From Hydrocurvibacter sp036169815 (GTDB lineage Bacteria; Campylobacterota; Campylobacteria; Campylobacterales; Sulfurimonadaceae), in contig JAVHOA010000057.1 in assembly GCA_036169815.1 (NCBI GenBank), positions 1 through 41,992 of the forward strand: 41,992 nucleotides of DNA, read 5' to 3'. Every line of letters starts with the position of its first letter. Within the stretch, counting starts at the first letter, position 1. The notes beneath the pieces are model-generated. The model worked only from the letters and a program-made list of their open reading frames with translations. It was not told the DNA's origin and searched no databases. A program made the position numbers and the translations under genes. Shown here piece by piece: positions 7,067-16,633 of this stretch.

Positions 7067-7875
7067 TCCTGCTCAATCCACCCTTTTGTAACTATTTTTT
7101 CTCCATTATCAAAGAGTTTTATCTTTATCACATCACTGCATTTTCCATCTTCAAGCGTATAAATAACCATCTGCAATATCTTTTTACAACTTTTTGGAAT
7201 ATCAAAATGCCCTTTAATACCCGTAAAAAACCCTTCAAGCGGTACTTTTTTATCCATCCCAATCACATTATCACGGCACCCCGTAAGACCAATGTCGCTG
7301 AGATAACCAGTCCCTTTTGCAATTTGCAAATCATCACTGCCAACATGGGTGTGCGTGCCACAAATGGCACTGACACGGCCTTGGAGCAGCATCATCATCG
7401 CGCGTTTTTCACTTGTCGCTTCCGCATGAAAATCTAAAAAAATATTTTTTACACCGCTTGTGTGAAGGGCTTTAACACTCTCATCGGCGCAGACAAATGC
7501 GTTATTGACATAAGGCATACCGTAGTGTCCCATAATGTTTAAAACTGCAAGTTGCTCTTGGCCAACTTCATAGATTTTCATCCCTGTTCCAGCGACACTT
7601 TGCGGGTAGTTGTGCGGACGCAAAATCTCCATAGCATCAAAGAGTTCGCTAATCTCTCTTTTGTCAAAAGTGTGATTGCCGCCACTCATTACATCTACGC
7701 CAGATTTAAAAAGCTCCTCGGCATTTTTCTTTGTCAAACCAAAACCATGAGAGGCATTTTCATAGTTTGCAATCACAAAATCTATTGTGTATTCAGCGCG
7801 GAGTTTTTTGAGATGCTCAGCAATCATCACGCGCCCTGGACGACCGACGATATCACCTATAAAAGCTATTTTCAT
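7063..7875 (-). CDS. ymdB: YmdB-family metallophosphoesterase
   Basis: Members of this family (TIGR00282) are dimetal phosphoesterases; Bacillus YmdB hydrolyses 2',3'-cyclic nucleotides and affects biofilm formation. The 270-residue product has all metal ligands: Asp8 in FIGDIVGRPGR, Glu39 and Asn40 in ANYENASHGFG, Asn67 and His68 in SGGNHTFDKRE, His150 in LDFHAEATSEK, and His175 and His177 in GTHTHVGSDD. It is the last gene of the long minus-strand operon; its ATG overlaps the mfd stop (TAATG). The substrate in this organism cannot be told from sequence. Confidence 0.9.
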   Translation of the reverse strand: MKIAFIGDIVGRPGRVMIAEHLKKLRAEYTIDFVIANYENASHGFGLTKKNAEELFKSGVDVMSGGNHTFDKREISELFDAMEILRPHNYPQSVAGTGMKIYEVGQEQLAVLNIMGHYGMPYVNNAFVCADESVKALHTSGVKNIFLDFHAEATSEKRAMMMLLQGRVSAICGTHTHVGSDDLQIAKGTGYLSDIGLTGCRDNVIGMDKKVPLEGFFTGIKGHFDIPKSCKKILQMVIYTLEDGKCSDVIKIKLFDNGEKIVTKGWIEQE

Positions 7876-10865
7876 TACAAGACCTTTGGTTTAGAGTTTC
7901 TCAGATAAAAAAGTGAGGCTTTAATGATGTCATCATCATCTTTGCTTGCAGCACTTATGGTTTCTTTGGAATCGTTTTGATACACAAAGGTAATATTTTG
8001 CCCGTACGATGTAAGTGTTTTTATCTTTTTGCCAAGGCAAAGCAGTTTGATGACCATAAGCTCAAAAAACTGTTTTGTCACCTCATCAAGCGCACCAAAT
8101 CGATCCACTGCTTCCTCTTCTATCTCATAAATCTCTGTGACATCCTCGGCCTGCGAGAGTCGGCGATAGAGATCAAGTCGCAGCCGATCCTCACTGACAA
8201 CCATATCTGAAATATAAGCACTGATGGTAAGTTTGATATCCACTCTTGCTTTTTTCTCTTCGACTTTGTTGCTCAGCTCTTTGATGGCATCTTCAAGCAT
8301 CCGCAAATAAAGGGAATAACCAATGTTTTTAATATGTCCACTTTGCGCATCGCCGACGAGATTGCCCCCACCTCGAATCTCTAAATCGTGGTACGCTAAA
8401 ACCGAACCACTTCCTAGAAATGAGTTGGATTCTAAAGCGATAAGACGTTTTTTCGCTTCATCAGTGATGGCATCTTTATCTTCGACGATAAAGTACGCAA
8501 AACCCTCTACATTGGAGCGTCCGACCCGTCCACGCAACTGGTGTAAATCGGCGATACCAAATCTATCAGCACCATCGATAATCATCGTATTAACCGAGGG
8601 CATATGGATTCCTGATTCAATAATGGAGGTTGCAATCATCAAATCGTATTCACGATTTTCAAACTTTAAAAGCTCTTTTTCAGTATCTGCAGCGCTTACA
8701 TGTGAGTGTAACATCACCATTCTAAGATCTGGCAATATTGCTTTGAGCTCACCATATTTGATGGGCATATGATCGATGGAATTATGCACATAAAACACCT
8801 GTCCGCCACGGCGCAACTCACGTAAGATGACCTCTTTTATCAGTTTTTCATCATAGCTTTTGACAAATGTGCGCACACCTTGACGCTCAACAGGTGGCGT
8901 TTGCAAGGTACTCATTGTTTTAATGGAGCTCAGCGCTTGGTTGAGTGAGCGTGGAATCGGGGTGGCGGACATTGAGAGCATGTGGATATTGTTGTACAAC
9001 TCTTTGATCTTCTCTTTTTGCTTCACACCAAATTTATGTTCCTCATCCACAATGACAAGTCCAAGTTTTGCAAAACTCACGCTCAAAATGGCATGCGTAC
9101 CGACAACCACATCAACAATTCCCTCTTTAAGTGCAATCTCGATATTTTTTCTCTCTTTTGCCGAGATGAAACGGTCAAGTTTTGCCACTCTAATGCCCAT
9201 AGCATCAAAGCGTTTCTCCAAAGATTTGTAGTGCTGCGAGCTTAAAAGTGTGGTTGGAACGATAAGCGCACTTTGAAATCCAGCCTTACATGTAGCATAA
9301 ATCGCGTTCATAGCAACCTCTGTTTTTCCAAAACCAACATCACCGCTGAGCAGCCTGTCCATAATATGACCACCCGCCATTTCGCCCAAAATCTCAGCAA
9401 TAGAGATTTTTTGATCCTCGGTGTAGAGAAATCCAGCAGAACTTTGAAACGCTTCAATCACTTTTTTTGCCACTTCAATGTGCGGCGCTTTTATCAGTGC
9501 GCGCGCTGCGGCTGTGTTTACAATGGAGGAAGCAATCTCAAAGAGTTTTGTTTTCACACTCGCTTTTAGTTTTGCAAAACTTCCCTTCCCAAGTCGGTCA
9601 AGGACAGGAACAGAGCCGCCGCCTGCGATGTATCGGTCGATGTAGTCGAGGTTTTCTACAGGCAAGAGCACTTTATCATCGCCGATATAGCGAATCACGA
9701 TAAAATCTTTCACCCCACCTAAAATCTCCATCTGCTCAATAGACTCAAAGATGCCTACGCCATACTCTTCATGCACGACATAATCGCCCGTTTTAAGGTC
9801 ATCAAGCAGGATAGAAGTTTTACGGCGGCGGCGTTTTTTCTCTGGTTTATTGAGGGAGAGAATAAGTTCATCTTCACTGATAATATTTAAGATAATGGGC
9901 GTATAAACGACTTTGATATGTTGGAGTTCAAAGAGTGCACTTTGTTTGATTTGGGCTTCGTTGGAGGCTAAAAGTGTGATTTTTTTGCGTTTATGCACCT
10001 CTAAAATCGCTTTTGCATCTGTTACAACTAGAGGATGATAGCGCTGCTCCTCAGGGAGCGTTTCAAGATTGAAAAATGTTCTTGAGATTTGTGGATCTTG
10101 CAAACCAAAGGCTTCATCAAGGGTATTTTTCATCTTTGAAGCAAAAATCGCTTTTTTTCCCTCTAAAAAGTTGCTCGCCAAATCATCGAGATACCAAAAC
10201 CCCAAAGAGGCAAGATCTTTGACAAAACTATCCGAATCGCTTTGTTTTACCCGCTCTTTTAAGGATTCAAATTGCGCTTCATCCAAAGAGTAAAAAGCCG
10301 CCCTTATGGTGAAACTCTCAAGCTCATCGCCAAGTGTTCTTTGCGTTTCAAGCGCAAACTCTTTGATCTGCTCAATCTCATTGTCAAAGAGAGAAACACG
10401 AATGGGGTTTGGAGTTTGGGGCACAAAAATATCGATAATATCCCCACGAAACGAGATTTCTCCCTCCATTTGTACAATATCAACAAACTCATATCCCCAA
10501 AAAAACATCTGCTCTTTAAAGGATTTTAGATTAAGCGTTGCACCAAACTCAAGGAGAGTTGCTTGTAAAATTTCAGGGTTTGGCAGTGGAAAAAGCAGGG
10601 TTTTTAAAGGAGCAATCACAAGGGGTTTTTTTTTGGCTTGATGGTAGTTACGCAGTGCAGCAAAAAGCTCAAAAAGCTCCTCTGCAAAAGGGCGCAAATC
10701 GTCTTTAAAACGTGCACGAAAATCTGGAAAAACAAGCGTATCAAGCTCAAAAAAGCGTGCCACATCGCCAAGCGCATGCGCTTCTTTGGCATCTTGAGCG
10801 ATAAGCAGTTCTAGGGCGGGTTTTTTGTTGTTTTTGAGGTATTCAAAGAAGCGTGTTTGTGACAA
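7875..10865 (-). CDS. mfd: Transcription-repair coupling factor
   Basis: Mfd pushes stalled RNA polymerase off lesions and recruits UvrA. The 996-residue product shows, in order, a UvrB-like N-terminal region, the RNA-polymerase-interacting GDYVVHEEYGVGIFE region near residue 360, and a RecG-like motor: Walker A in LLSGDVGFGKTEVAMNA, DEEH box in VIVDEEHKFGV, motif III SMSATPIPRSL, motif VI in HQLRGRVGRS. The TRCF C-terminal domain follows. It is shorter than E. coli Mfd (1148), mainly in the N-terminal part, as usual in this phylum. It starts with TTG after AGGATT. Confidence 0.96.
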   Translation of the reverse strand: MSQTRFFEYLKNNKKPALELLIAQDAKEAHALGDVARFFELDTLVFPDFRARFKDDLRPFAEELFELFAALRNYHQAKKKPLVIAPLKTLLFPLPNPEILQATLLEFGATLNLKSFKEQMFFWGYEFVDIVQMEGEISFRGDIIDIFVPQTPNPIRVSLFDNEIEQIKEFALETQRTLGDELESFTIRAAFYSLDEAQFESLKERVKQSDSDSFVKDLASLGFWYLDDLASNFLEGKKAIFASKMKNTLDEAFGLQDPQISRTFFNLETLPEEQRYHPLVVTDAKAILEVHKRKKITLLASNEAQIKQSALFELQHIKVVYTPIILNIISEDELILSLNKPEKKRRRRKTSILLDDLKTGDYVVHEEYGVGIFESIEQMEILGGVKDFIVIRYIGDDKVLLPVENLDYIDRYIAGGGSVPVLDRLGKGSFAKLKASVKTKLFEIASSIVNTAAARALIKAPHIEVAKKVIEAFQSSAGFLYTEDQKISIAEILGEMAGGHIMDRLLSGDVGFGKTEVAMNAIYATCKAGFQSALIVPTTLLSSQHYKSLEKRFDAMGIRVAKLDRFISAKERKNIEIALKEGIVDVVVGTHAILSVSFAKLGLVIVDEEHKFGVKQKEKIKELYNNIHMLSMSATPIPRSLNQALSSIKTMSTLQTPPVERQGVRTFVKSYDEKLIKEVILRELRRGGQVFYVHNSIDHMPIKYGELKAILPDLRMVMLHSHVSAADTEKELLKFENREYDLMIATSIIESGIHMPSVNTMIIDGADRFGIADLHQLRGRVGRSNVEGFAYFIVEDKDAITDEAKKRLIALESNSFLGSGSVLAYHDLEIRGGGNLVGDAQSGHIKNIGYSLYLRMLEDAIKELSNKVEEKKARVDIKLTISAYISDMVVSEDRLRLDLYRRLSQAEDVTEIYEIEEEAVDRFGALDEVTKQFFELMVIKLLCLGKKIKTLTSYGQNITFVYQNDSKETISAASKDDDDIIKASLFYLRNSKPKVL
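9286..9295. repeat. Palindrome copy with one mismatch, mfd
   Basis: TTACATGTAG; read in mfd as Ala-Thr-Cys-Lys soon after Walker A. Confidence 0.7.
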
Positions 10866-10879
10866 AAAATAATCCTATT

Positions 10880-10895
10880 GGGTTGCAAAAAACCC
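10880..10895 (-). other. Small hairpin in the folC-mfd gap
   Basis: GGGTT (10880-10884) and AACCC (10891-10895) pair around six bases, in the 61-base gap after folC and before mfd. On the transcribed strand it is followed by an AT-rich stretch with TTTTTT. It could be a weak terminator or attenuator between folC and mfd. Confidence 0.35.
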
Positions 10896-10926
10896 GAAAA
10901 ATGTGCGAAATTCTAGCATAACTCTC

Positions 10927-12099
10927 TTAAGTAAAAGAATTTTTCCATTGCTTCAAAAAGGTCTCAGCGACACTAAAGGAGCCAAAAACGAGGTAGTTTT
11001 CTTCCTTTTTTATCCCCTCAAAGTGCTTGCATAAAAGCCCATTTTCTAGCACTGCGAGTTGGAGCAACTCTCTTGAAACAATGCGCTCTTCTTGCACGTC
11101 GATGATGGCGACATATTTAATGATGGGCTTTAAAATAGCAAGTATCTCTTTATAATCTTTGTCTTTGTAGCTATTATAGATAAGTACAAATTTTTCTCCG
11201 AAAAGCGCTTGGGCTATCGCTTTTGCCGCTAAGGGGTTGTGCCCAACATCAAGAAGAATATTGGGAGCGATTTGGGTGAGTCTGCCAAAAAGTCTTGCCT
11301 CTTTAAAATCATCACTTTTTGCAACAAATCCAAGTTTATGCAGCGCCAAAACAGCGAGTGCAAGATTTTCACTCAAATAGTGCGGGAGTTGGAGGGCATC
11401 ACTAAAAACTGCTATTTGCTGCCAAAATGCTTGGGGTTGCTCTTTTACATAGAAGAGTTTTGCGCTTTTTTGCATCGCAATTTTTTGAGCGATGGCATCG
11501 ACTTGTTCATGCTTTTGCAACCCAATAATCGCGTTTTTTTGCATCGCACTCAGTTTGGTTGTGGCAATACTCTCGATGCTATCGCCTAAAAATGCAGTGT
11601 GATCGAAGTCGATAGGTGTAAAAAGTGTGAGCTCTTTTGCAAATACAGCCGTGGCATCATACTCTCCGCCAAGTCCCGCTTCAAGCACGATATAATCGCA
11701 TTTTTCATAGACAACCATCGCCAAAAGCGTCGTATATTCAAAATAGCTCAAAGCATCAGCATCCGCGCTTGAAAGCATGGCAAGCAGTTTTTCATGAGCA
11801 TTTTGCAACACTGTATCACTCGCATCTGCGCCATCAAGCCAAATTCGCTCATTAAAATCTAAAATATGCGGTGAGGTGTAATGCCCTACATGTAAGCGAT
11901 TTTTTTCGCCTTTTTTCAAAAGTGCCGTTGCCAAAAAACGCCCCGTTGTACCTTTACCGTTTGTGCCGATTATATGAATGATTTTTGCTCTTTGCAAGAG
12001 TGCAGATTGGATTTTTTGATAGATTTTTGGCATCCGCTCATAATCTATTACCTCATAATAAAGCGGTTTTGCCTCTAAAAAATCACTGAGTTTACTCAA
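10927..12099 (-). CDS. folC: Dihydrofolate / folylpolyglutamate synthase
   Basis: FolC adds glutamate to dihydropteroate and then to tetrahydrofolate. The 390-residue product has the Mur-ligase fold: the P-loop IIGTNGKGTTGRF near residue 45, HVGHYTSPHILDFNER, YIVLEAGLGGEYDAT, the DFDHTAFLG metal region and LDVGHNPLAA in the C-terminal domain. It starts with TTG that shares TTGA with the stop of the upstream GGDEF gene, so translation is coupled. Its place before mfd matches the Campylobacter gene order. Confidence 0.93.
   Translation of the reverse strand: MSKLSDFLEAKPLYYEVIDYERMPKIYQKIQSALLQRAKIIHIIGTNGKGTTGRFLATALLKKGEKNRLHVGHYTSPHILDFNERIWLDGADASDTVLQNAHEKLLAMLSSADADALSYFEYTTLLAMVVYEKCDYIVLEAGLGGEYDATAVFAKELTLFTPIDFDHTAFLGDSIESIATTKLSAMQKNAIIGLQKHEQVDAIAQKIAMQKSAKLFYVKEQPQAFWQQIAVFSDALQLPHYLSENLALAVLALHKLGFVAKSDDFKEARLFGRLTQIAPNILLDVGHNPLAAKAIAQALFGEKFVLIYNSYKDKDYKEILAILKPIIKYVAIIDVQEERIVSRELLQLAVLENGLLCKHFEGIKKEENYLVFGSFSVAETFLKQWKNSFT
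11886..11895. repeat. Palindrome copy with one mismatch, folC
   Basis: CTACATGTAA; read in folC as Leu-His-Val-Gly. Confidence 0.7.
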
Positions 12100-13595
12100 G
12101 ACTCAACTCGATTTCTTCCATTTTGTTTTGCCAAATAAAGCTTTTCATCCGCTGAGTTTAATGTCGCTTTTTGTGAAGGAAATCGGTTTCGCACAGCCAC
12201 ACCCGAACTCACAGTCACAACAATACGCTGGTTTTGGTACATAAATTTTGCCTCTTGAACATGCTCACGCACTTTTTGTGCAAAGATAACCGCGCCCTCT
12301 TTGTCCGCTTCACTCAAAATAGCCAAAAACTCTTCACCACCAAAACGTCCAATAATATCAACCGTTCGACACTCTTTTTTCAAAATTGCGCTAAAAGCCG
12401 ATAAAACGGCATCGCCTGCTTCATGACCAAAGGTGTCATTTACTTTTTTAAAAAAATCAATATCAAACATCACAACACTATAATTTCTCTCAAAGCGCGC
12501 AAATTCACTCTCTTTTATCGCAAGAAATTCATCCAGCGCTCTTCTGTTGAACATTTTTGTCAAAAAATCCTCATTGGAACTTTTTTTCGCATCTTCGAGT
12601 TCATGTTCTAACATCTCTATTTTTTTCGCAAGTCGCTTGACTTCATCATCATGTGCTTTGAGGTCTTTACTTAAAAGTGCTGTATTCTCTTCAAGTGCTG
12701 TGGCGATGTTATAGAGCTTGTTATGTGCCGTTTTAAAATCAAGATTGTTTTGATTGTTGAGATTTTCCAAATCTCTTTTGATATCTTTAATCTCTATATT
12801 GGAGTGATCTGATTTTTCTATCATATCAATAAGTTGCACGGAGAGTTTATCAAGGACATTATCTAAAGATAAAATCATCTCCTTGAGTGCATTTTTATCC
12901 AGAGCGATACGTAGTTTAATAGCAGTCTTAATCTCTTTTTCTATCGAATCCATCGTGAGTATTTCTGGATTTTTTCTGAGACTTTGACTGATTTTTGCAA
13001 TCCTTTCATGAATACTTGAAGCAATGGAGGGAACCAAGGAAGCGATGATAACAGATGCAATCTGTTTTAGATTTTCCTCTTTAATAACACTTTTGAAATC
13101 TCCCGCTATGAGCCCATCGGGCTTGTTCTCGTGAAGAGGAATAGCATAATTGCTAATAAAATTTGTCCATGCTTGCGTGTAAGTTGTAAACTGCTCTTTT
13201 GAGGCATTGGCAACACTTAAGAGGTCGATGCTTTTTTTAGCAAGCTCGGCAGCTTCTTTGTTGCTAAAGAGTTCAAAAGATTCAAGCACTTTTTTTGTTA
13301 AAAGTTGATTTTCTACGAGAAGTTGCGCGCAATTTGTGGGATTCATACGGTTGAGTTTGGAGATAAGATAGCGGATCAACTCTTGGGCTGTTTTGATGCG
13401 GTACTGCTTGAGGTCAAGCTGAAACTCTTTGTTGAGCGTGTTGATATAACGCTGGGCTTGGTCACACTCTTCTATAAGCATTCCTGCGAGTTTCGCCTCT
13501 TTACAAAAAGCTTCCCCGTACGCTTCTGGAGTGAGCAATTTGCTCTCATTTTTAATTCTCTCAAGCGCTTTTTTTATAATTTGATTGATTGTCAC
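12096..13595 (-). CDS. GGDEF diguanylate cyclase with helical N-terminal region
   Basis: The C-terminal 165 residues are a GGDEF domain with the active-site GGEEF at 419-423. An intact inhibitory RxxD site (Arg410-Asp413) lies exactly five residues before it, so the protein should make c-di-GMP and be product-inhibited. FDIDFFKKVNDTFGHEAGD is also complete. Residues 1-330 are mostly helical, with a coiled coil around 270-335 and no known sensor domain or membrane segment, so it is cytoplasmic. It starts with GTG, follows lptE by 3 bases and overlaps folC. The input signal is unknown. Confidence 0.9.
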   Translation of the reverse strand: MTINQIIKKALERIKNESKLLTPEAYGEAFCKEAKLAGMLIEECDQAQRYINTLNKEFQLDLKQYRIKTAQELIRYLISKLNRMNPTNCAQLLVENQLLTKKVLESFELFSNKEAAELAKKSIDLLSVANASKEQFTTYTQAWTNFISNYAIPLHENKPDGLIAGDFKSVIKEENLKQIASVIIASLVPSIASSIHERIAKISQSLRKNPEILTMDSIEKEIKTAIKLRIALDKNALKEMILSLDNVLDKLSVQLIDMIEKSDHSNIEIKDIKRDLENLNNQNNLDFKTAHNKLYNIATALEENTALLSKDLKAHDDEVKRLAKKIEMLEHELEDAKKSSNEDFLTKMFNRRALDEFLAIKESEFARFERNYSVVMFDIDFFKKVNDTFGHEAGDAVLSAFSAILKKECRTVDIIGRFGGEEFLAILSEADKEGAVIFAQKVREHVQEAKFMYQNQRIVVTVSSGVAVRNRFPSQKATLNSADEKLYLAKQNGRNRVES

Positions 13596-13598
13596 TTT

Positions 13599-14129
13599 TT
13601 AGCCTTTTTGTGTTCTAGCTCCCTGAGCTGAGAGCTTTGAGACAAATGAAGATATCGCTTTTGTCGCGCCGTTTTTGATCGCTTCAAAGCGGATTTGATC
13701 CGATATAATGGCGTTTGCTTCGATTGAAAAATCATAATTTCCCTCAACATCATACGCTTTGACGATTCCCTCATGTTCACTTGAAATATGGAGTCGTATA
13801 ACCGTTTTATATCCCGTTACATAACCGTTCACATCATACTGTACTGGTCTATAACTCACACTTTTGAGCGTAATAATAAGATGGGTTGTTGCATGTGCGC
13901 GATCACTCAAAGAGGCTTGAAAGCTCTTTATAACCGCTACATCAACCGCATCTTTGATTAAAACACTATTTTGAGGATCAATCGCGGAGATAATCACTTG
14001 GGTACTTACTTTATCACCGATCACACTGCGCGCGAATTTTGAGCTTGGCAAGTAGCCACAACCGCTTAAAATGCTTACATGTAAGGCTAAAATCAAAGCA
14101 AGTGCAACCCCTCTTGTATATGGCATCAT
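13599..14129 (-). CDS. lptE: LptE-like LPS-assembly lipoprotein
   Basis: LptE plugs the LptD barrel that inserts LPS into the outer membrane. The 176-residue product has a signal peptide ending in the lipobox LSGC (Cys24) followed by GYLPSS, the usual CGY start of this family. It then has beta-strand-rich sequence including TTHLIITLKSVSYRP and YKTVIRLHIS. Similarity in this family is weak, so the name rests on the lipobox, the size and the conserved place next to leuS. ATG-ATG directly follows the leuS stop; either can be the start. A TTACATGTAA palindrome encodes LHVS in the signal peptide. Confidence 0.75.
   Translation of the reverse strand: MMPYTRGVALALILALHVSILSGCGYLPSSKFARSVIGDKVSTQVIISAIDPQNSVLIKDAVDVAVIKSFQASLSDRAHATTHLIITLKSVSYRPVQYDVNGYVTGYKTVIRLHISSEHEGIVKAYDVEGNYDFSIEANAIISDQIRFEAIKNGATKAISSFVSKLSAQGARTQKG
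14075..14084. repeat. TTACATGTAA palindrome (perfect), lptE
   Basis: Perfect 12-base copy in the signal-peptide coding part; read as Leu-His-Val-Ser. Confidence 0.85.
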
Positions 14130-16580
14130 CTAGCCTTTGATAACAATATTGACAAGTTTTTTTACAATTACTATCTCTTTGAGTATCTCTTTACCCTCGA
14201 TCCACTTTGCAATGCTCTCTTTTGCGATGCTTAAAATCTGCTCTTGTGTATCGTTCACACCCACTTCAATCTCGGAGCGTTTTTTTCCATTGACAGAAAC
14301 ACCCATGCTGATGCTCTCAACTTCAAACACTTCACTCACTATTTTTTGCGCACAAAGGTTCTTACATGTAAAGAGTTTTTCACTCAACTCCCAACAAATA
14401 TGAGGCACAACTGGCTCCATAATAGAGAGTAAAATCCAGTATCCCTCACTCCAAACATCTGCATTTTCCTGCGCACCCAAAGCGTTCATCGCTTCCATAA
14501 CACCAGCAATCATTGTGTTAAAAGTGTAGCGTTCTTGATAGACTTCCTCTGCTCTTTGCAATGCTTCATACACTTTTTTACGAGCAAATTTTTCCTCTTT
14601 TGAGAGTCTTTTTTGATCGATGTTTGGCAATGCTACACATGCCTTAACATTGGTGCTGCGGTCATTTAAACGTTTTAAAAATCGAAACGCTCCCTCAACA
14701 CCGCTGTCATTCCACTCTAGCTCTTGCGTTGGCGGTGCTGCAAAAAGGATAAAAAGTCTTGCGGTATCTGCGCCATATTTTTCAATGAGTGCATCAGGAT
14801 CCACAGTATTGCCTTTTGATTTGCTCATTTTGGCACCATCTTTAAGCACCATCCCTTGCGTTAAAAGTTGAGAAAATGGCTCACAACTTTCAATATAACC
14901 CAAATCTCGAAGCACTTTTGTAAAAAATCTTGCATATAAAAGATGCAGTATCGCATGCTCGATGCCGCCGATGTAATGATCAACATCCATCCAATAGGCA
15001 ACCTCTTTGGCATCAAAACCCTTCTCGTTCCATGTTGCTTTTGAAGCGGTGTAGCGCAAGAAATACCAAGAAGACTCTACAAAAGTATCCATAGTATCGG
15101 TCTCGCGAACGGCATCTTTGCCACATTTTGGACATTTACAATCTTTCCAAGTCGGATGGTTAGCAATAGGGTTGCCCTCGCCACTAAACTCTACATCCTC
15201 TGGCAGTGTGATTGGCAAGTTTTCTTTCTTCTCGGCAACCGTACCACAATGGTCACAATGTACCAAAGGAATCGGTGCGCCCCAGTATCTTTGACGAGAA
15301 ATTCCCCAATCTTTAAGACGGAAATTAATCACTTTTTTACCGATATTTTTGGCTTCAAAATGATCCATCACTTTTTGTTTTGCCGCATTAGAATCGATAC
15401 CATCAAAGATTTCAGAATTAAAAAGCACGCCTGCTTGCGTAAATGCCGCCTCAACTGGAAGCGCACCAGCCAAAGGTTTTATCACAGCATTGATTGGAAG
15501 ATTGTATTTTTTTGCAAACTCATAGTCTCTCTCATCATGTGCAGGAACCGCCATAACCGCTCCACTTCCATAATCCATCAAAACAAAGTTTGCAATCCAC
15601 ACAGGAATCAATTTTGCTGTGAGCGGATGCTTTACATGTAAGCCAAGGAAAAGCCCCTGTTTCTCTTTTTGACGGTCGATATTGTTTGCGTTTTTCATGT
15701 GTCGAATCTGTGCCACACTCGTATCATCTAAAAGATTATGTGCGAGCATATAACTAACAATGGGATGTTCAGGTGCAAGAGCGGTATAACTCACGCCATA
15801 AATGGTGTCAGGTCGGGTTGTAAAAACATCAAACTTCTCAAAATTTCCACCAAGTTTTGCTTTGCTTGCCTCATCGAACAGAAGGTCAAATTCCAAACCT
15901 GTTGATTTGCCAATCCAGTTTTCCTGCATTGTGAGCACCTGTTTTGGCCAGCCATTTTCTAGGAGTTTAAGATCATCTAAAAGCTCATCTGCATAATCTG
16001 AAATTTTAAGATAATACTGATACATCTCTTTTTTGACAACTTGTGTATCGCATCTCCAGCAACAACCATCGATGACTTGCTCATTTGCAAGGACGGTTTG
16101 GTCATGCGGACACCAGTTTAAAAACCCTTTTTTACGGTACAGCAACCCTTTTTCAAACATATCGATGATAAAGCCCTGTTCAAACTTCGTGTACAAGGGA
16201 TCACTTGTCGCAAAATCACGCTCTTGGCAAAAAGAGAGCCCAAGCGTTTTGAGTTCGCCACGCATATAATCGATATTTTCATAGGTCCATTTTTTTGGAT
16301 GAATTCCATTTTTAATCGCCGCATTTTCAGCTGGCATACCAAAACTATCAAATCCGATTGGGTGCAAAACATTCAAGCCCTGCTGGCGATAGTAGCGTGC
16401 AAAAGCATCGCCGATAGTGTAGTTTCTCACATGCCCCATATGGAGTCTTCCACTTGGAAATGGAAACATACTTAAAATATATTTTTTCTCTTTTGTATGA
16501 TCGTCACTTGGCTCAAAGCTAGCGTTTTCACTCCAAAACTTTTGCCATTTTTTCTCTATTTTTGAAGGGGTGTATTGCAA
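14130..16580 (-). CDS. leuS: Leucyl-tRNA synthetase
   Basis: It charges tRNA-Leu. The 816-residue product has the class I signatures: HMGH in FPSGRLHMGHVRNYT near residue 50 and KMSKS in GAKMSKSKGNTVD near residue 600. It has the editing insertion with TTRPDTIYGVSY and the zinc-like CPKCGKD segment. The length is normal for a bacterial LeuRS. The start is TTG at 16580, placed after GGAGA. It lies 53 bases downstream of secF in the same transcript direction, matching the secDF-leuS-lptE order of Campylobacter. Confidence 0.97.
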   Translation of the reverse strand: MQYTPSKIEKKWQKFWSENASFEPSDDHTKEKKYILSMFPFPSGRLHMGHVRNYTIGDAFARYYRQQGLNVLHPIGFDSFGMPAENAAIKNGIHPKKWTYENIDYMRGELKTLGLSFCQERDFATSDPLYTKFEQGFIIDMFEKGLLYRKKGFLNWCPHDQTVLANEQVIDGCCWRCDTQVVKKEMYQYYLKISDYADELLDDLKLLENGWPKQVLTMQENWIGKSTGLEFDLLFDEASKAKLGGNFEKFDVFTTRPDTIYGVSYTALAPEHPIVSYMLAHNLLDDTSVAQIRHMKNANNIDRQKEKQGLFLGLHVKHPLTAKLIPVWIANFVLMDYGSGAVMAVPAHDERDYEFAKKYNLPINAVIKPLAGALPVEAAFTQAGVLFNSEIFDGIDSNAAKQKVMDHFEAKNIGKKVINFRLKDWGISRQRYWGAPIPLVHCDHCGTVAEKKENLPITLPEDVEFSGEGNPIANHPTWKDCKCPKCGKDAVRETDTMDTFVESSWYFLRYTASKATWNEKGFDAKEVAYWMDVDHYIGGIEHAILHLLYARFFTKVLRDLGYIESCEPFSQLLTQGMVLKDGAKMSKSKGNTVDPDALIEKYGADTARLFILFAAPPTQELEWNDSGVEGAFRFLKRLNDRSTNVKACVALPNIDQKRLSKEEKFARKKVYEALQRAEEVYQERYTFNTMIAGVMEAMNALGAQENADVWSEGYWILLSIMEPVVPHICWELSEKLFTCKNLCAQKIVSEVFEVESISMGVSVNGKKRSEIEVGVNDTQEQILSIAKESIAKWIEGKEILKEIVIVKKLVNIVIKG
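14362..14371. repeat. TTACATGTAA palindrome (perfect), leuS 3' part
   Basis: Read in leuS as Phe-Thr-Cys-Lys. Confidence 0.85.
15632..15641. repeat. TTACATGTAA palindrome (perfect), leuS editing region
   Basis: Read in leuS as Gly-Leu-His-Val-Lys. Confidence 0.85.
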
Positions 16581-16633
16581 AAAATTCTCCTCTATTTCAT
16601 AACTCTTTTCTACTCTTTTTTGGGGGTAAATCT

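Noticed and set aside
8323..9569. Several plus-strand frames of 87-149 residues opposite mfd
   Set aside because: They are reverse-strand shadows of mfd, with no ribosome sites and Ser/Cys-rich compositions typical of antisense reading.
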